A DNA stretch of 44,439 nt from an uncultured Pseudomonadota bacterium (GTDB taxonomy: Bacteria; Pseudomonadota; Alphaproteobacteria; RF32; CAG-239). Below the pieces are notes generated by a model, which searched no databases, had not been told where the DNA came from, and saw nothing but the letters and a program-made list of their open reading frames with translations. The number at the start of each line of letters is the position of its first letter. The stretch's first letter is position 1. A program made the position numbers and the translations under genes. The stretch is from NCBI GenBank assembly GCA_902785935.1, contig CADAAN010000002.1, positions 1 to 44,439 on the forward strand, read 5' to 3'. This document shows, one piece after another, positions 31,636-40,288 of this stretch.

Positions 31636-32152
31636 CGTTTTCCTCATCTTCTTGATAGCTCATTTCCCGCACTTTGATAAAGCCGCTTTGAGTATCTACC
31701 TCAGGCACATATGTATCGTTGAAAGGCAACATTTCGGTTTGCTTTTTTTCATCAAATTTGATTTCCAAAATATCACCGGCGCCAAAATTAAATACACCGA
31801 CAACTTTGCCGATTTTTTGCCCCGTTTTTTCATCAAAAACTTCAAGCCCGACCAAATCCGTCTGATAAAAAGTATCTTCGGCCAAATCAGGCAACCTGCT
31901 TCGTGACAGATAAAGTTCCGTTCCGACCAGGCTTTCGGCATCATTTCTTGTATCAACACCTTTAATTTTGACACGCAACAATTCTTTTGCAAAACTTAAA
32001 AACGTTAAGTCAAAAAAACGCGTTTCATCTTTGTTTGAAAGCTTGCCGTACGTGCACACATCTTTGGGCGCGCGGGTAAAACTTTTAATTTTAACCTCGC
32101 CTTTGATGCCGTGTGCGGCAACGATTTTTGCCAAACAAACAAGATCCGTCAT
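31628..32152 (-). CDS. rimM: ribosome maturation factor RimM
   Basis: Binds S19 and helps mature the 30S head. 174 residues: N-terminal beta-barrel (AKIVAAHGIKGEVKIKSFT) and PRC-barrel domain (DLVGLEVFDEKTGQKIGKVVGVFNFGAGDILEI). AAGG lies about 9 nt upstream. It overlaps trmD. Confidence 0.95.
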   Translation of the reverse strand: MTDLVCLAKIVAAHGIKGEVKIKSFTRAPKDVCTYGKLSNKDETRFFDLTFLSFAKELLRVKIKGVDTRNDAESLVGTELYLSRSRLPDLAEDTFYQTDLVGLEVFDEKTGQKIGKVVGVFNFGAGDILEIKFDEKKQTEMLPFNDTYVPEVDTQSGFIKVREMSYQEDEENDA

Positions 32153-32185
32153 TTTTTAAGCCTTAAAACAATAACCTTTACTTAA

Positions 32186-32584
32186 TTATTCAGCAGACTG
32201 AGCCGATTCTTCAGCTCCAGCAGCTGCGGCAGCCTCGGCGGCAGCTTTAGCTTTTTCTTCTTTTTCTTTAATGCGTTCCAAAGTCTTGGCGCGCGGTGCT
32301 GATTTTTTCGGCTGTTCATGGATAACAGGAGCGTTGCAAAGACCTAAGTTGGCAAACAATTTTTGCAATCTTTCGGTCGGCTGAGCCCCTTTGCCGAGCC
32401 ATGCTTTAACCTTTTCGACATCTACAATCAAACGCTCTGCATGATCTTTGGGCAAAAGCGGATTATATGTGCCTAATTTTTCAATAAAGCGGCCATCACG
32501 AGGTGCGCGCTGATCTGCGGCAACAATGCGATAAAACGGACGTTTTTTAGAACCGCCTCTTGATAATCTGATACGTACTGCCAT
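32186..32584 (-). CDS. rpsP: 30S ribosomal protein S16
   Basis: 132 residues. [32 protein letters not shown] is diagnostic, with LGTYNPLL following. The C-terminal 45 residues form an Ala/Glu/Lys-rich extension longer than in E. coli S16 (82 residues); such tails occur in other alphaproteobacteria. AAAGGA lies about 10 nt upstream. Confidence 0.97.
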   Translation of the reverse strand: MAVRIRLSRGGSKKRPFYRIVAADQRAPRDGRFIEKLGTYNPLLPKDHAERLIVDVEKVKAWLGKGAQPTERLQKLFANLGLCNAPVIHEQPKKSAPRAKTLERIKEKEEKAKAAAEAAAAAGAEESAQSAE

Positions 32585-32646
32585 TTTATAAATTCCTTTC
32601 TAAAAAAAGTTGTATCGTTAAAAGTTTTAAGCCTTATGGCAAAGTC

Positions 32647-34023
32647 TTAAAACCGTTTGTTATTCATTGGTCCGAACGGAAAATTTGCCATCGGACCGCG
32701 TTTAAGCATTTGGGCAAATCCTTTGATAGAACCGAACTTACCCATTTGTTTGATCATTGAAGCCATCTGCTCATAAGACTTTAAGAGCTTATTGACCTCA
32801 AAAACTTCCACCCCCGCGCCCAAAGCAATCCGTCTTTTGCGGCTTGCTTTAATGATATCGGGATTTTTTCGTTCTTTAATTGTCATTGAAAGAATAATTG
32901 CTTCTTGTTTTTTCAATATTTCGTCGCCGCCTGCCTGCTCTATCTGATTTTTGAACTTTGAAAGTCCGGGAATCATCGCGGCAATCGACCCCATTGACCC
33001 AAGCTTTTTCATGTTCCGCATTTGTGATAAAAGGTCATTTAAGTCAAATTTACCTTTCATCATGGCGTCCATTTCTTTTTTTGCCTGTTCCTGATCAACG
33101 GTTTCAATGGCTTTTTCAACAAGACTGACGACATCGCCCTGTCCCAAAATGCGGCCGGCAATTCGGTCGGCATGAAAAGCCTCAAGTTCATCAATCTTTT
33201 CACCCGTACCAAGGTACTTAATCGGCACGCCGGTTGCCATTTTCATCGACAACGCCGCACCGGCACGTGAAGTACCGTCGGCTCTGGTCAGCACAAGCCC
33301 TGTCACACCGACCTTTTCATTAAAAGCTTTAGCAACGTGGCACGCCTCTTGACCGATAAGCGCATCAGCCACAAGCAAAATTTCCGTCGGCTGAGAGAGC
33401 TTTTTTATCTCGCAAAGTTCATCCATCATCGCTTCATCAATTTGCAAACGGCCGGCCGTATCGATGATGAGGACGTCATAAACGCCTTTTTTTGCCGCAT
33501 CTAAAGCGCGCAACGTGATTTCATACGGCTTTTGCCCTTCAATCACAGGCAGCGAATCGACGCCGATACTATCTCCGAGCTGATTGAGTTGTTCCTGTGC
33601 GGCCGGACGATAAATATCGGTTGAGGCAAGCAAAACACGTTTGTTTTTTTTGAGTTTTGCGGCAATTTTGGCCGCCGTTGTCGTTTTGCCCGAACCCTGC
33701 AACCCGACCATCATCATCACAACGGGCGCCGGCGCATTCAAGTTGAGTTCCGTATCTTCATCGCCCAAAAGCTTGACAAGCGCGTCATGCACGATTTTGA
33801 TGACCATTTGCCCCGGCTTAATTGAGCGCACAACCTTTTCACCCAAAGCCTGCCCTTTGACTTCGGCAATAAAATCTTTGACAACCGAAAGCGAAACATC
33901 GGCTTCTAAAAGCGCGATTCTGATTTCGCGCATGGCACTGTCAATATCCGCCTCGGACAGAACGCCTCTTGAGGTGATTTTATTAAAGACCGCGCCTAAT
34001 TTATCGCTCAATGTTTCAAACAA
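32647..34023 (-). CDS. ffh: signal recognition particle protein Ffh
   Basis: GTPase that binds signal sequences and the 4.5S RNA for membrane targeting. 458 residues: N domain (1-95), G domain with GLQGSGKTTTAAK (about 107-119), DTAGRLQIDE (about 188) and TRADGTSRAG (about 247), and a Met-rich M domain (about 310-458) with IPGLSKF and KRRIALGAG. First gene of the operon; a structured ~120-nt leader precedes it. Confidence 0.97.
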   Translation of the reverse strand: MFETLSDKLGAVFNKITSRGVLSEADIDSAMREIRIALLEADVSLSVVKDFIAEVKGQALGEKVVRSIKPGQMVIKIVHDALVKLLGDEDTELNLNAPAPVVMMMVGLQGSGKTTTAAKIAAKLKKNKRVLLASTDIYRPAAQEQLNQLGDSIGVDSLPVIEGQKPYEITLRALDAAKKGVYDVLIIDTAGRLQIDEAMMDELCEIKKLSQPTEILLVADALIGQEACHVAKAFNEKVGVTGLVLTRADGTSRAGAALSMKMATGVPIKYLGTGEKIDELEAFHADRIAGRILGQGDVVSLVEKAIETVDQEQAKKEMDAMMKGKFDLNDLLSQMRNMKKLGSMGSIAAMIPGLSKFKNQIEQAGGDEILKKQEAIILSMTIKERKNPDIIKASRKRRIALGAGVEVFEVNKLLKSYEQMASMIKQMGKFGSIKGFAQMLKRGPMANFPFGPMNNKRF

Positions 34024-34046
34024 AAGTCAATTCCTTCTTTTCTTGC

Positions 34047-34133
34047 GATTCGTTTTATATAAAACTTTTACGCCAGTGTGCGAACCCTCGCTGACTGGCG
34101 GCACGCCTTGGCGTGTTATGTGAAAAGCGAATC
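34047..34133 (-). promoter_or_regulatory. structured 5' leader of ffh
   Basis: Between the promoter and the ffh ATG the RNA can close GATTCGCTTTT (34123-34133) with AAAACGAATC (34047-34056). This stem encloses two perfect GC-rich hairpins: CACGCC / GGCGTG (34102-34115) and CGCCAGT / ACTGGCG (34071-34100). A three-way arrangement this stable suggests regulation of the ffh-rplS operon or a processed RNA. It lacks the conserved 4.5S RNA loop. The rest of 34134-34260 is promoter plus AT-rich DNA. Confidence 0.5.
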
Positions 34134-34153
34134 TTTTTAATTAATTCGTTTTT

Positions 34154-34181
34154 CTTATACACCGATTCGCATGAATGTCAA
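34154..34181 (-). promoter_or_regulatory. promoter of the ffh-rplS operon
   Basis: Minus strand TTGACA (34176-34181), 16 bp, TATAAG (34154-34159). Confidence 0.65.
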
Positions 34182-34268
34182 GACGTTTTTTCCAAACAGA
34201 GGTCAAAAAATGTTTTGTTCTCTAAAAATACAACCGCAAGTTTGTCATTTTTTGCAAAATGATGTGAT

Positions 34269-34297
34269 TTGACATAACGATTTATATCCTTTTTAAT
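34269..34297 (+). promoter_or_regulatory. promoter of the beta-barrel gene
   Basis: TTGACA (34269-34274), 17 bp, TTTAAT (34292-34297). Confidence 0.55.
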
Positions 34298-34303
34298 AAA
34301 CCC

Positions 34304-34332
34304 TCAGAGAAATGTCTGATATTTTTCTCTGA
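34304..34332 (+). promoter_or_regulatory. 5' UTR stem-loop of the beta-barrel mRNA
   Basis: TCAGAGAAA / TTTCTCTGA, a perfect 9-bp stem near the predicted mRNA 5' end, ~30 nt before the start codon. 5'-terminal stem-loops are known to stabilise abundant outer-membrane mRNAs such as ompA; that role here is inference. Confidence 0.5.
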
Positions 34333-34361
34333 AAGTTTTAATTTTAAAAAGGATATTAAAC

Positions 34362-34979
34362 ATGAATAAAGTTTTGTTGTTAACAGGCGCAACCTGCCTT
34401 TTGGCCTTAAATGCTTCAGCTTTTGAATTTAACCCCTATGTCAGCGCTAAGGCAAAATATGCCTTTTCAAGAAATGAGGTTAAACTCACGGGCACAACAG
34501 AAGGAAAGATCAAAGCCAATGATGATGTTTTCGGCGGCAGTCTTGCTTTAGGTACGATTTGGCCTGTCGAAAATGGTGATTTTCGTTTTGAGGTAGAATA
34601 CACAAAAAATGCCGATGCCGAAAAGAAAATAGGCGGCATCAATGCAAAAGTCAAAACACAAGCTGTTTTGTTTAATGTTTATTATGACTTTAACCTCAAT
34701 TTGCCTGTTGCTGTTAAGCCTTATGTCACAGCAGGTCTCGGCTGGGGTCAGTCTGAATTCAGTTTAGGATCTTCTTCTAAAAAAGAACATAGCGCCGCAA
34801 TGCAAATCGGTACCGGTGTGAGCTATCAACTTTGCGATCATATGAGTTTTGATTTAGGTTACCGCTATATCACTTACGGCGATTTTGATGAAACATATCG
34901 CGGAGCCGGCACCTATATCAAGGCTGACTACAAACCGCGTGCACACGAAGTTTTGCTTGGTTTAAGATATGCCTTTTAG
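34362..34979 (+). CDS. outer-membrane beta-barrel protein
   Basis: 205 residues: signal peptide (1-20, N-A-S-A) then alternating strands of a small eight-stranded OmpA/Opa-like barrel. The features are PYVSAKAKYAF, FRFEVEYTKN, VKPYVTAGLGWG, FDLGYRYITYG and a terminal LLGLRYAF ending in Phe, the BAM recognition signature. AAAGGA lies about 9 nt upstream. Monocistronic, with leader hairpin and terminator, suggesting an abundant surface protein. Confidence 0.85.
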   Translation: MNKVLLLTGATCLLALNASAFEFNPYVSAKAKYAFSRNEVKLTGTTEGKIKANDDVFGGSLALGTIWPVENGDFRFEVEYTKNADAEKKIGGINAKVKTQAVLFNVYYDFNLNLPVAVKPYVTAGLGWGQSEFSLGSSSKKEHSAAMQIGTGVSYQLCDHMSFDLGYRYITYGDFDETYRGAGTYIKADYKPRAHEVLLGLRYAF

Positions 34980-34992
34980 TTAAAGCAAATCT

Positions 34993-35027
34993 AAAAAAAG
35001 GCCTCGTTTTTTAAGCGAGGTTTTTTT
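34993..35027 (+). terminator. terminator of the beta-barrel gene
   Basis: CCTCG / CGAGG core stem extended by A/T pairs, with seven T, about 15 bp past the stop. Confidence 0.88.
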
Positions 35028-35038
35028 GTGCAAAATTA

Positions 35039-35054
35039 CCGCCCTTTCGGGCGG
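35039..35054 (-). terminator. possible terminator of the 35100-35378 gene
   Basis: CCGCCC / GGGCGG hairpin with a GAAA-type tetraloop on the minus strand, followed only by TAATTTT. It lies about 45 bp past the stop. Confidence 0.45.
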
Positions 35055-35099
35055 CACAGGAGGAAGATGAAAAACAAAATTTTGATTTTAGCATTAGTG

Positions 35100-35378
35100 C
35101 TAACGTGCGCGACTTGTTTCTTGTACAAGCAACGCAGATACGGACTTGACAAACTTTTCGAGTTTTGCAGGAGTTGCAACTTCCTGAAGTTTGCCAACCC
35201 ACTCTTTAAAATCACCGTCTTGCAAATGTTTTTTAACGTGTGATTCTAATTTGTTGTCAGCACGAAATTGATCAAGCTGTTCAGGTGTGACAATATACTG
35301 CATCTTTCCAGCCCAATCCTTCAAAGTGCCATCTTTGATGTGCTGATCGATAACTTCCATAAACTGATCTGTTTTCAT
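35100..35378 (-). CDS. small protein with a duplicated ~26-residue motif
   Basis: 92 residues, cytoplasmic, Lys/Asp/Glu-rich, no Cys. Two tandem copies of H..DG..K(D/E)W.GK(M/L)Q..(V/A)TP..L(D/E).F can be aligned (about 13-38 and 51-76), joined by a short linker. A clear promoter lies just upstream and an AGGA site about 9 nt before the ATG. A plus-strand frame overlaps its 3' half but lacks such support. No family recognised. Confidence 0.65.
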   Translation of the reverse strand: MKTDQFMEVIDQHIKDGTLKDWAGKMQYIVTPEQLDQFRADNKLESHVKKHLQDGDFKEWVGKLQEVATPAKLEKFVKSVSALLVQETSRAR

Positions 35379-35410
35379 TTTTTTATTCCTAAATCACTCT
35401 ATTTTGTCTA

Positions 35411-35439
35411 AACATAACATGAAAAAAATCTTTTGTCAA
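35411..35439 (-). promoter_or_regulatory. promoter of the 35100-35378 gene
   Basis: Minus strand TTGACA (35434-35439), 17 bp, TATGTT (35411-35416), about 30 bp before the ATG. Confidence 0.65.
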
Positions 35440-35552
35440 CATCTTTTTTTCATTTTTTTTCATTTTTTGTGTAAAAAAATTTTTTTCTTAAGTGAAAAAT
35501 AAATATTTACGGCTAAAATCGCCTCAAACAGAACCAAAAAAGTGAGTAAAAT

Positions 35553-37124
35553 ATGTCTCTTTTCAAATCGATTGCAACATTTGGAAGTTATACGATGATC
35601 AGCCGTTTGACGGGCTTTGTGCGTGATATGGTTTTGGCAGATTTTTTAGGTGCGGGCGCGGCTTCCGATGCTTTTTTCGTATCATTTAAGCTGCCCAATC
35701 TTTTCCGCAGTCTTTTTGCCGAAGGAGCATTTACAAGTGCATTTGTTCCTCTTTTTTCGCAAAAACTTGTCAGCGAAGGGAGGAAAAAATCTTTATTTTT
35801 TGCATCTGAAGCACTCTCGATTCTTTTTTTCTTTTTGATGATTTTTGTATTGATTTTTGAGCTGTTAATGCCTTATGTCGTCACCATTTTGGCCCCCGGA
35901 TTTATTCGTGACCCCGAAAAAATCAAGCTTGCGACAGAACTGTGCCGCATCACATTTCCTTTTTTGCTTTTCATCTCGATTGTATCATTTCAGGCTGGTG
36001 TTTTAAATGCATTTGAGCGATTCGCAGCCCCCGCAAGTGCACCGATTATCTTAAATTTGACGATGATTTTATCGGCTTTTGTCATTGTACCTTTTATGCC
36101 GATACCGGCATACGGCTTTGCTTGCGGTATAACGCTTGCAGGTATTTTTGAAATTTTGTGGCTCAGATACGCGCTTTCAAAAATCGATATCAGGTTAAGA
36201 CCCTATATGCAAATCAAAAAAATTTTAAAAAATCCGGAGATTAAAACGCTTTTCAAGCGCATTGCGCCGGGCGTTGTCGGTGCGGGAATTTATCAAATCA
36301 ATATGGCGCTCGACACGATTTTGGTATCCCTTGTCGGCACAGGTGCAATTTCGTGGCTTTATTTTGCAAATCGCTTGCAACAGTTGCCTCTAGGCGTTGT
36401 CGGTGCGGCCATCAGCGTTGCTTTGTTGCCGATTTTATCCAAACAGCTTAAATCGGGCGATTTAACACAAAGCCGACAAACGCAGGACAAAGCAGTAGAA
36501 TATGCGGTTTTATTATCATTTCCTGCAGCTGTTTTGATGATTGTTTTGGCTCGCCCGATGATAAACATATTGTTTGAGCACGGCAAGTTTTTATCATCTG
36601 ATACCTTAAAAACGGCAAACGCATTGATTGCCTATGCCGTCGGATTACCCTGTTATGTTGTGGTCAAAGCCTTAATGCCTAACTTTTTTGCCAGAGGCGA
36701 CACAAAAACGCCGGTTCAATTCAGCGCCGTCGTATTTGCCGTCAATCTGTGTTTTAATCTGATTTTGATGAAGCCTTTCGGGCATATCGGAATCGCTGTT
36801 GCGACAACAATTTCGGCATTTGTTTCGCTTTTCCAATATATTTACGGCCTTCAAAAGCGCGGATTTTGGTCATTTTCCAAGGCACTTATCCTCAAAATCG
36901 GCAAAATCATCACCATTTCACTTTTGATGGGCATCGCCGTCATTGCACTTGAAAGCGCGATAACGCATCTTTTCGGCGACTGGCTTTTATTTAACTTTCT
37001 GCTCAAGCTCGTTATTTTGGGTACTTTGGGCGGATTCGGTATCACAACTTTCTTGATTTTTGCATTTATTTGCCATATTTTAGATATAAATGACATTCTC
37101 AAAATATTCAAGAAAAAGGCTTAA
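35553..37124 (+). CDS. murJ: lipid II flippase MurJ
   Basis: Flips lipid II across the inner membrane for peptidoglycan synthesis. 523 residues with about 14 membrane helices. The N-terminal SRLTGFVRDMVLADFLGAGAASDAFFVSFKLPNLFRSLFAEGAF is the MviN signature with its essential Arg residues. No strong ribosome binding site. The stop overlaps the next start by one base (TAATG). Confidence 0.96.
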   Translation: MSLFKSIATFGSYTMISRLTGFVRDMVLADFLGAGAASDAFFVSFKLPNLFRSLFAEGAFTSAFVPLFSQKLVSEGRKKSLFFASEALSILFFFLMIFVLIFELLMPYVVTILAPGFIRDPEKIKLATELCRITFPFLLFISIVSFQAGVLNAFERFAAPASAPIILNLTMILSAFVIVPFMPIPAYGFACGITLAGIFEILWLRYALSKIDIRLRPYMQIKKILKNPEIKTLFKRIAPGVVGAGIYQINMALDTILVSLVGTGAISWLYFANRLQQLPLGVVGAAISVALLPILSKQLKSGDLTQSRQTQDKAVEYAVLLSFPAAVLMIVLARPMINILFEHGKFLSSDTLKTANALIAYAVGLPCYVVVKALMPNFFARGDTKTPVQFSAVVFAVNLCFNLILMKPFGHIGIAVATTISAFVSLFQYIYGLQKRGFWSFSKALILKIGKIITISLLMGIAVIALESAITHLFGDWLLFNFLLKLVILGTLGGFGITTFLIFAFICHILDINDILKIFKKKA

Positions 37125-37633
37125 TGATGATTGAAATTGAAAATACATATAACCCGAATGTTTTGAATTTTTATTTTGATAAACCGCTTTTGCCTCAAGA
37201 GGGATTTTTATTTGCCGATAAGCATACTGATTTGCAAGAAAGTCTGATAAAAAATATAATGGCACTTGACGGGATTGAGCGTGTTTTATTGTTGCCTGAT
37301 ATGCTGTTTGTTCAAAAAGATAAAACGGCAGATTTTGATATTTTAGCGCCGCAAATTATGGCTTTTTTGACAGGCAGCACCCTGATTGGTAAGACAGATG
37401 ATGTTTTAAGCCAAAACTGCATTGAAGCTTTAATCGAATCGCGCATTCGCCCTTTTTTAAAACGTGATGGCGGAGATATTGAGTTGGTTGACTTTTCTTG
37501 CAACACGTTGCGCCTTCGTTTTGAAGGGCACTGCAAAGGCTGTCCACACGCCGATCAAACCTTAAAAAATGCGGTGATTGCCATCATTGAAAAATATTTT
37601 CCTCAAATCAAAAAAGTCATCAGGGAAGCATAA
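37124..37633 (+). CDS. Nfu-type iron-sulfur scaffold protein
   Basis: 169 residues: N-terminal Nfu domain (about 1-90) and C-terminal NifU domain (about 100-169) with the cluster-binding CKGC motif in FEGHCKGCPHADQTLK. It carries or transfers [4Fe-4S] clusters. RDGGDIEL before it is typical. It overlaps murJ by one base; a second ATG at 37127 is also possible. Confidence 0.9.
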   Translation: MMIEIENTYNPNVLNFYFDKPLLPQEGFLFADKHTDLQESLIKNIMALDGIERVLLLPDMLFVQKDKTADFDILAPQIMAFLTGSTLIGKTDDVLSQNCIEALIESRIRPFLKRDGGDIELVDFSCNTLRLRFEGHCKGCPHADQTLKNAVIAIIEKYFPQIKKVIREA

Positions 37634-37636
37634 AAG

Positions 37637-38533
37637 ATGAAAAGATTTTTAATATATTTTTTATTGATTTTATTTTCCCTGCCCGCAACGGCAAAACAAT
37701 TTTATGTGAGCGATTCGGGACTTTATTTGAAAGATTACAAGACAGATGAATTGAAAAAAATGTTTGCTGATGCAGCCTATGATGATTATATCGACTTGCC
37801 TGATAACGAATATCCGCGCATTTTTGTTCAAAATCTGCCGTCGGATTTTGCCCTGCAGGAAGACAGAACACTGCGCAATCGCTTTTTTATGCAAATTTTA
37901 ATGCCGCTTATCTTAAAGGCCAATGATGAAGTCTTAAAAGAACGCGAAATTGTAGACGCGCTTTCGTACGGCTTTGAGCAGAACAAAGATTTTGACGAAG
38001 CATCGGTCTTTTATCTTGAGGAACTCGCAAAAAAATACGATGTCACAACGCCTTTTAAGGACACGCGTCGATACATAACCCTTTTGGATGAACTTAAAGT
38101 AAAGGTCGACACCGTTCCTCCCTCGCTTTTAATGGCGGCGGCAGCCATCCGCACCGATTGGGGAACATCGAGAATCGCCATCAAAGCAAACAACCTTTAC
38201 AAACAACGCATTTGGTATCAAAATGAGGGCTTAGAACCTTTAGAAGACAAAGACGGCGGTTATCGCTACAAAATTTATTCCAATTTGGAAGAAAGTATCA
38301 AAGATTATATCTTAAAACTCAATTCTGACATAAATTTTGACGCTTTCAGAGTAGCGCGAGCCGTTTCACGCAAACGCGGTTCTGACTTATATGGCAAGCG
38401 CATGGCCTTTTCTTTTGTTTTGGCAAGCAACTTAAAAAATTATGCCGGCCTGCTTGATTATACTCTGACATACTACAAAATGTACTATTTTGATGAAGCA
38501 AAACTGGAAAAACCGTATACATTTGAGGACTAA
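37637..38533 (+). CDS. Bax-like glucosaminidase-family protein, catalytic Glu apparently lost
   Basis: 298 residues: signal peptide (1-19), then a Bax/FlgJ-type glucosaminidase domain (about 130-270) with TVPPSLLMAAAAIRTDWGTSR and NNLY. In active relatives this helix reads A-x-E-S-x-W-G with a catalytic Glu three residues before Trp; here Arg172 holds that place and Asp174 precedes Trp175. It may be inactive or use another acid. It starts 3 bp after the Nfu-like gene and is followed at 5 bp by the kinase gene. Confidence 0.75.
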   Translation: MKRFLIYFLLILFSLPATAKQFYVSDSGLYLKDYKTDELKKMFADAAYDDYIDLPDNEYPRIFVQNLPSDFALQEDRTLRNRFFMQILMPLILKANDEVLKEREIVDALSYGFEQNKDFDEASVFYLEELAKKYDVTTPFKDTRRYITLLDELKVKVDTVPPSLLMAAAAIRTDWGTSRIAIKANNLYKQRIWYQNEGLEPLEDKDGGYRYKIYSNLEESIKDYILKLNSDINFDAFRVARAVSRKRGSDLYGKRMAFSFVLASNLKNYAGLLDYTLTYYKMYYFDEAKLEKPYTFED

Positions 38534-38538
38534 AAAAA

Positions 38539-40176
38539 ATGTATTTGAGCCTGAAGAAAAAAATTTTTTATATCGTTTTTACACTTTTTGTAATTATGGC
38601 GACACTGTTTTTATCGATTTTTATCATGATATACGCAAAAAAATACTCTTCGGATTTTGATATCGTTTCAAACCGCAATCAATATGTGATGGGTTTATTG
38701 CATGAAAACATTACATTACAGCGCCAGCTCAATGACATTCATATCAAAGTTTCACCTGCTGTCGAATCGGATATTTCAAACAAGCAACAGCAGCTATCGC
38801 GTGAGGCAAAAATCAATGCCGAACTGCAAAAAAACTTTAACGAACAATCTAAAGCTTTTTTTGACGGTATGAAAATCATCGGTATCAGCTCGCTTTTAAG
38901 TTTGGTATCAATTTTAGGGCTCGGTTTGATGTTGCAAAGGTGGGTTATCGTACCGATTATCAAGCTTACAAAAGCCACCAACCAAATTTCAAAAGGTGAT
39001 TTTTCATACCGAATCGAGGCGCAAAAAAATCAGCATTTTTTTGATGAATTTGACACGTTGGCTTCGACTTTTAACAGTATGGTTTCAAATATAGAACACA
39101 ATGTCGAAGAAATTAAAAACTCCGAGCGCTTTTTGCAGGCTTTGATTGACGCTATTCCTGATGGGATACGTGTGATTGATCGTGAACATAATATTGTGAT
39201 GTCAAATAAGGCCTATCAAAAACAATTTTCAAATCAAAAAGATGCTCTCAAATGTTATGAAGCTTATGGCTTTGATAAAGCTTGCCCGCACGGATTGTTC
39301 AGCTGTCCGCTAAGAGAAATAAAGGATATCAAATCAAATACCATCAGTATGATTCAAAACTTAGACGGCCGGCCGCTTTCCGTCAATGCCGCACCGCTCA
39401 AAATCGTCAACGATAATGGGCAAAATGATTTTTACATCATCGAATCTATCCGAGATTTAAGTGATGACATTCGTTTTTCGCATGAGCAAAAAATTGCCTC
39501 ACTCGGCTTTTTGGCTACCTCGGTTGCCCACGAGATGAAAAACAATTTGGGCTCGGTACGCATGATTTTAGAGGCTATTTTAGAAAATGCACAAACATCT
39601 CAAAGCCTGAGCACAAAAGATATAGAATACCTTAAAATGGTCTATGATCAGGTTGTAGCAAGTGTCATTATTCCTGAAAGACTTCTCAGTTTGTCGCGCA
39701 ACAACCCCGATAAACAAGAAGTTTTTGATGTACGTTGCGCCATTGATGACGTTCTTTCGCTTTTAGATTACGAGGCCAAGCGCAATGGTATTACATTTCA
39801 AAGCCAGCACAAAACAGCTGAAGCCAATATTTTGGGCAACATTTCTGATTTTAAGATGATTATCTTAAATTTGGCACAAAATGCCATCAACGCCATGCCT
39901 TCAGGCGGAAATTTGATGATTATGAGTTCTAAAAACAAAAATAGCGTCATCATCAAAATTGAAGATACGGGCACAGGCATAGACAGCGCCATGTTGCCGC
40001 ATATTTTTGAGCCGTTTTATTCTAAGGGACAAACAACAAATCGCCTGCAGGGTACGGGTTTAGGGCTTGCGATTGTTAAGTCTTTGATGGAAAAATACAA
40101 GGGCAAAATCGATGTTTCAAGCACCCTTGGCAAAGGCACCACCTTTGAGCTGATATTTCCAAAAGCAAAAGCTTAA
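38539..40176 (+). CDS. membrane sensor histidine kinase with PAS domain
   Basis: 545 residues: helix 1 (about 9-32), periplasmic part (33-110), helix 2 (112-134), HAMP (135-188), PAS (about 197-310), HisKA with His331 in SVAHEMKNNLG, and HATPase with N448 (LNLAQNAINAM), DTGTGID (476-482), FEPFYSKG and GTGLGLAIV (505-513). The PAS domain has three Cys (239, 249, 256; C-P spacing), a possible metal or redox site. The H-box lacks the usual Arg-Asn-Pro-Leu. No response regulator in the window. Confidence 0.92.
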   Translation: MYLSLKKKIFYIVFTLFVIMATLFLSIFIMIYAKKYSSDFDIVSNRNQYVMGLLHENITLQRQLNDIHIKVSPAVESDISNKQQQLSREAKINAELQKNFNEQSKAFFDGMKIIGISSLLSLVSILGLGLMLQRWVIVPIIKLTKATNQISKGDFSYRIEAQKNQHFFDEFDTLASTFNSMVSNIEHNVEEIKNSERFLQALIDAIPDGIRVIDREHNIVMSNKAYQKQFSNQKDALKCYEAYGFDKACPHGLFSCPLREIKDIKSNTISMIQNLDGRPLSVNAAPLKIVNDNGQNDFYIIESIRDLSDDIRFSHEQKIASLGFLATSVAHEMKNNLGSVRMILEAILENAQTSQSLSTKDIEYLKMVYDQVVASVIIPERLLSLSRNNPDKQEVFDVRCAIDDVLSLLDYEAKRNGITFQSQHKTAEANILGNISDFKMIILNLAQNAINAMPSGGNLMIMSSKNKNSVIIKIEDTGTGIDSAMLPHIFEPFYSKGQTTNRLQGTGLGLAIVKSLMEKYKGKIDVSSTLGKGTTFELIFPKAKA

Positions 40177-40254
40177 GCCTTAACAATACCGAATCGAGAT
40201 TGTTTAAACTTACATTATCTCAATTGGGCATTGATCATTGCACTTTGCTACAAG

Positions 40255-40287
40255 AAAAAAGCGGCTTTTCAAAAGAAGCCGCTTTTT
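40255..40287. terminator. bidirectional terminator
   Basis: AAAAAAGCGGCTT / AAGCCGCTTTTT hairpin between the kinase gene and the convergent 40289-40609 gene. Confidence 0.88.
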
Positions 40288-40288
40288 C

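Noticed and set aside
34047-34133. SRP 4.5S RNA upstream of ffh
   Set aside because: The conserved GGAAGGAAGCAGCC-type loop is missing from both hairpins.
35067-35243. Plus-strand frame beginning with a lipoprotein-like MKNKILILALVLTC after an AGGAGG
   Set aside because: It overlaps most of the well-supported minus-strand gene 35100-35378, has no promoter after the beta-barrel terminator, the site-to-ATG gap is only 3 nt, and the region past the first residues shows no protein-like pattern.
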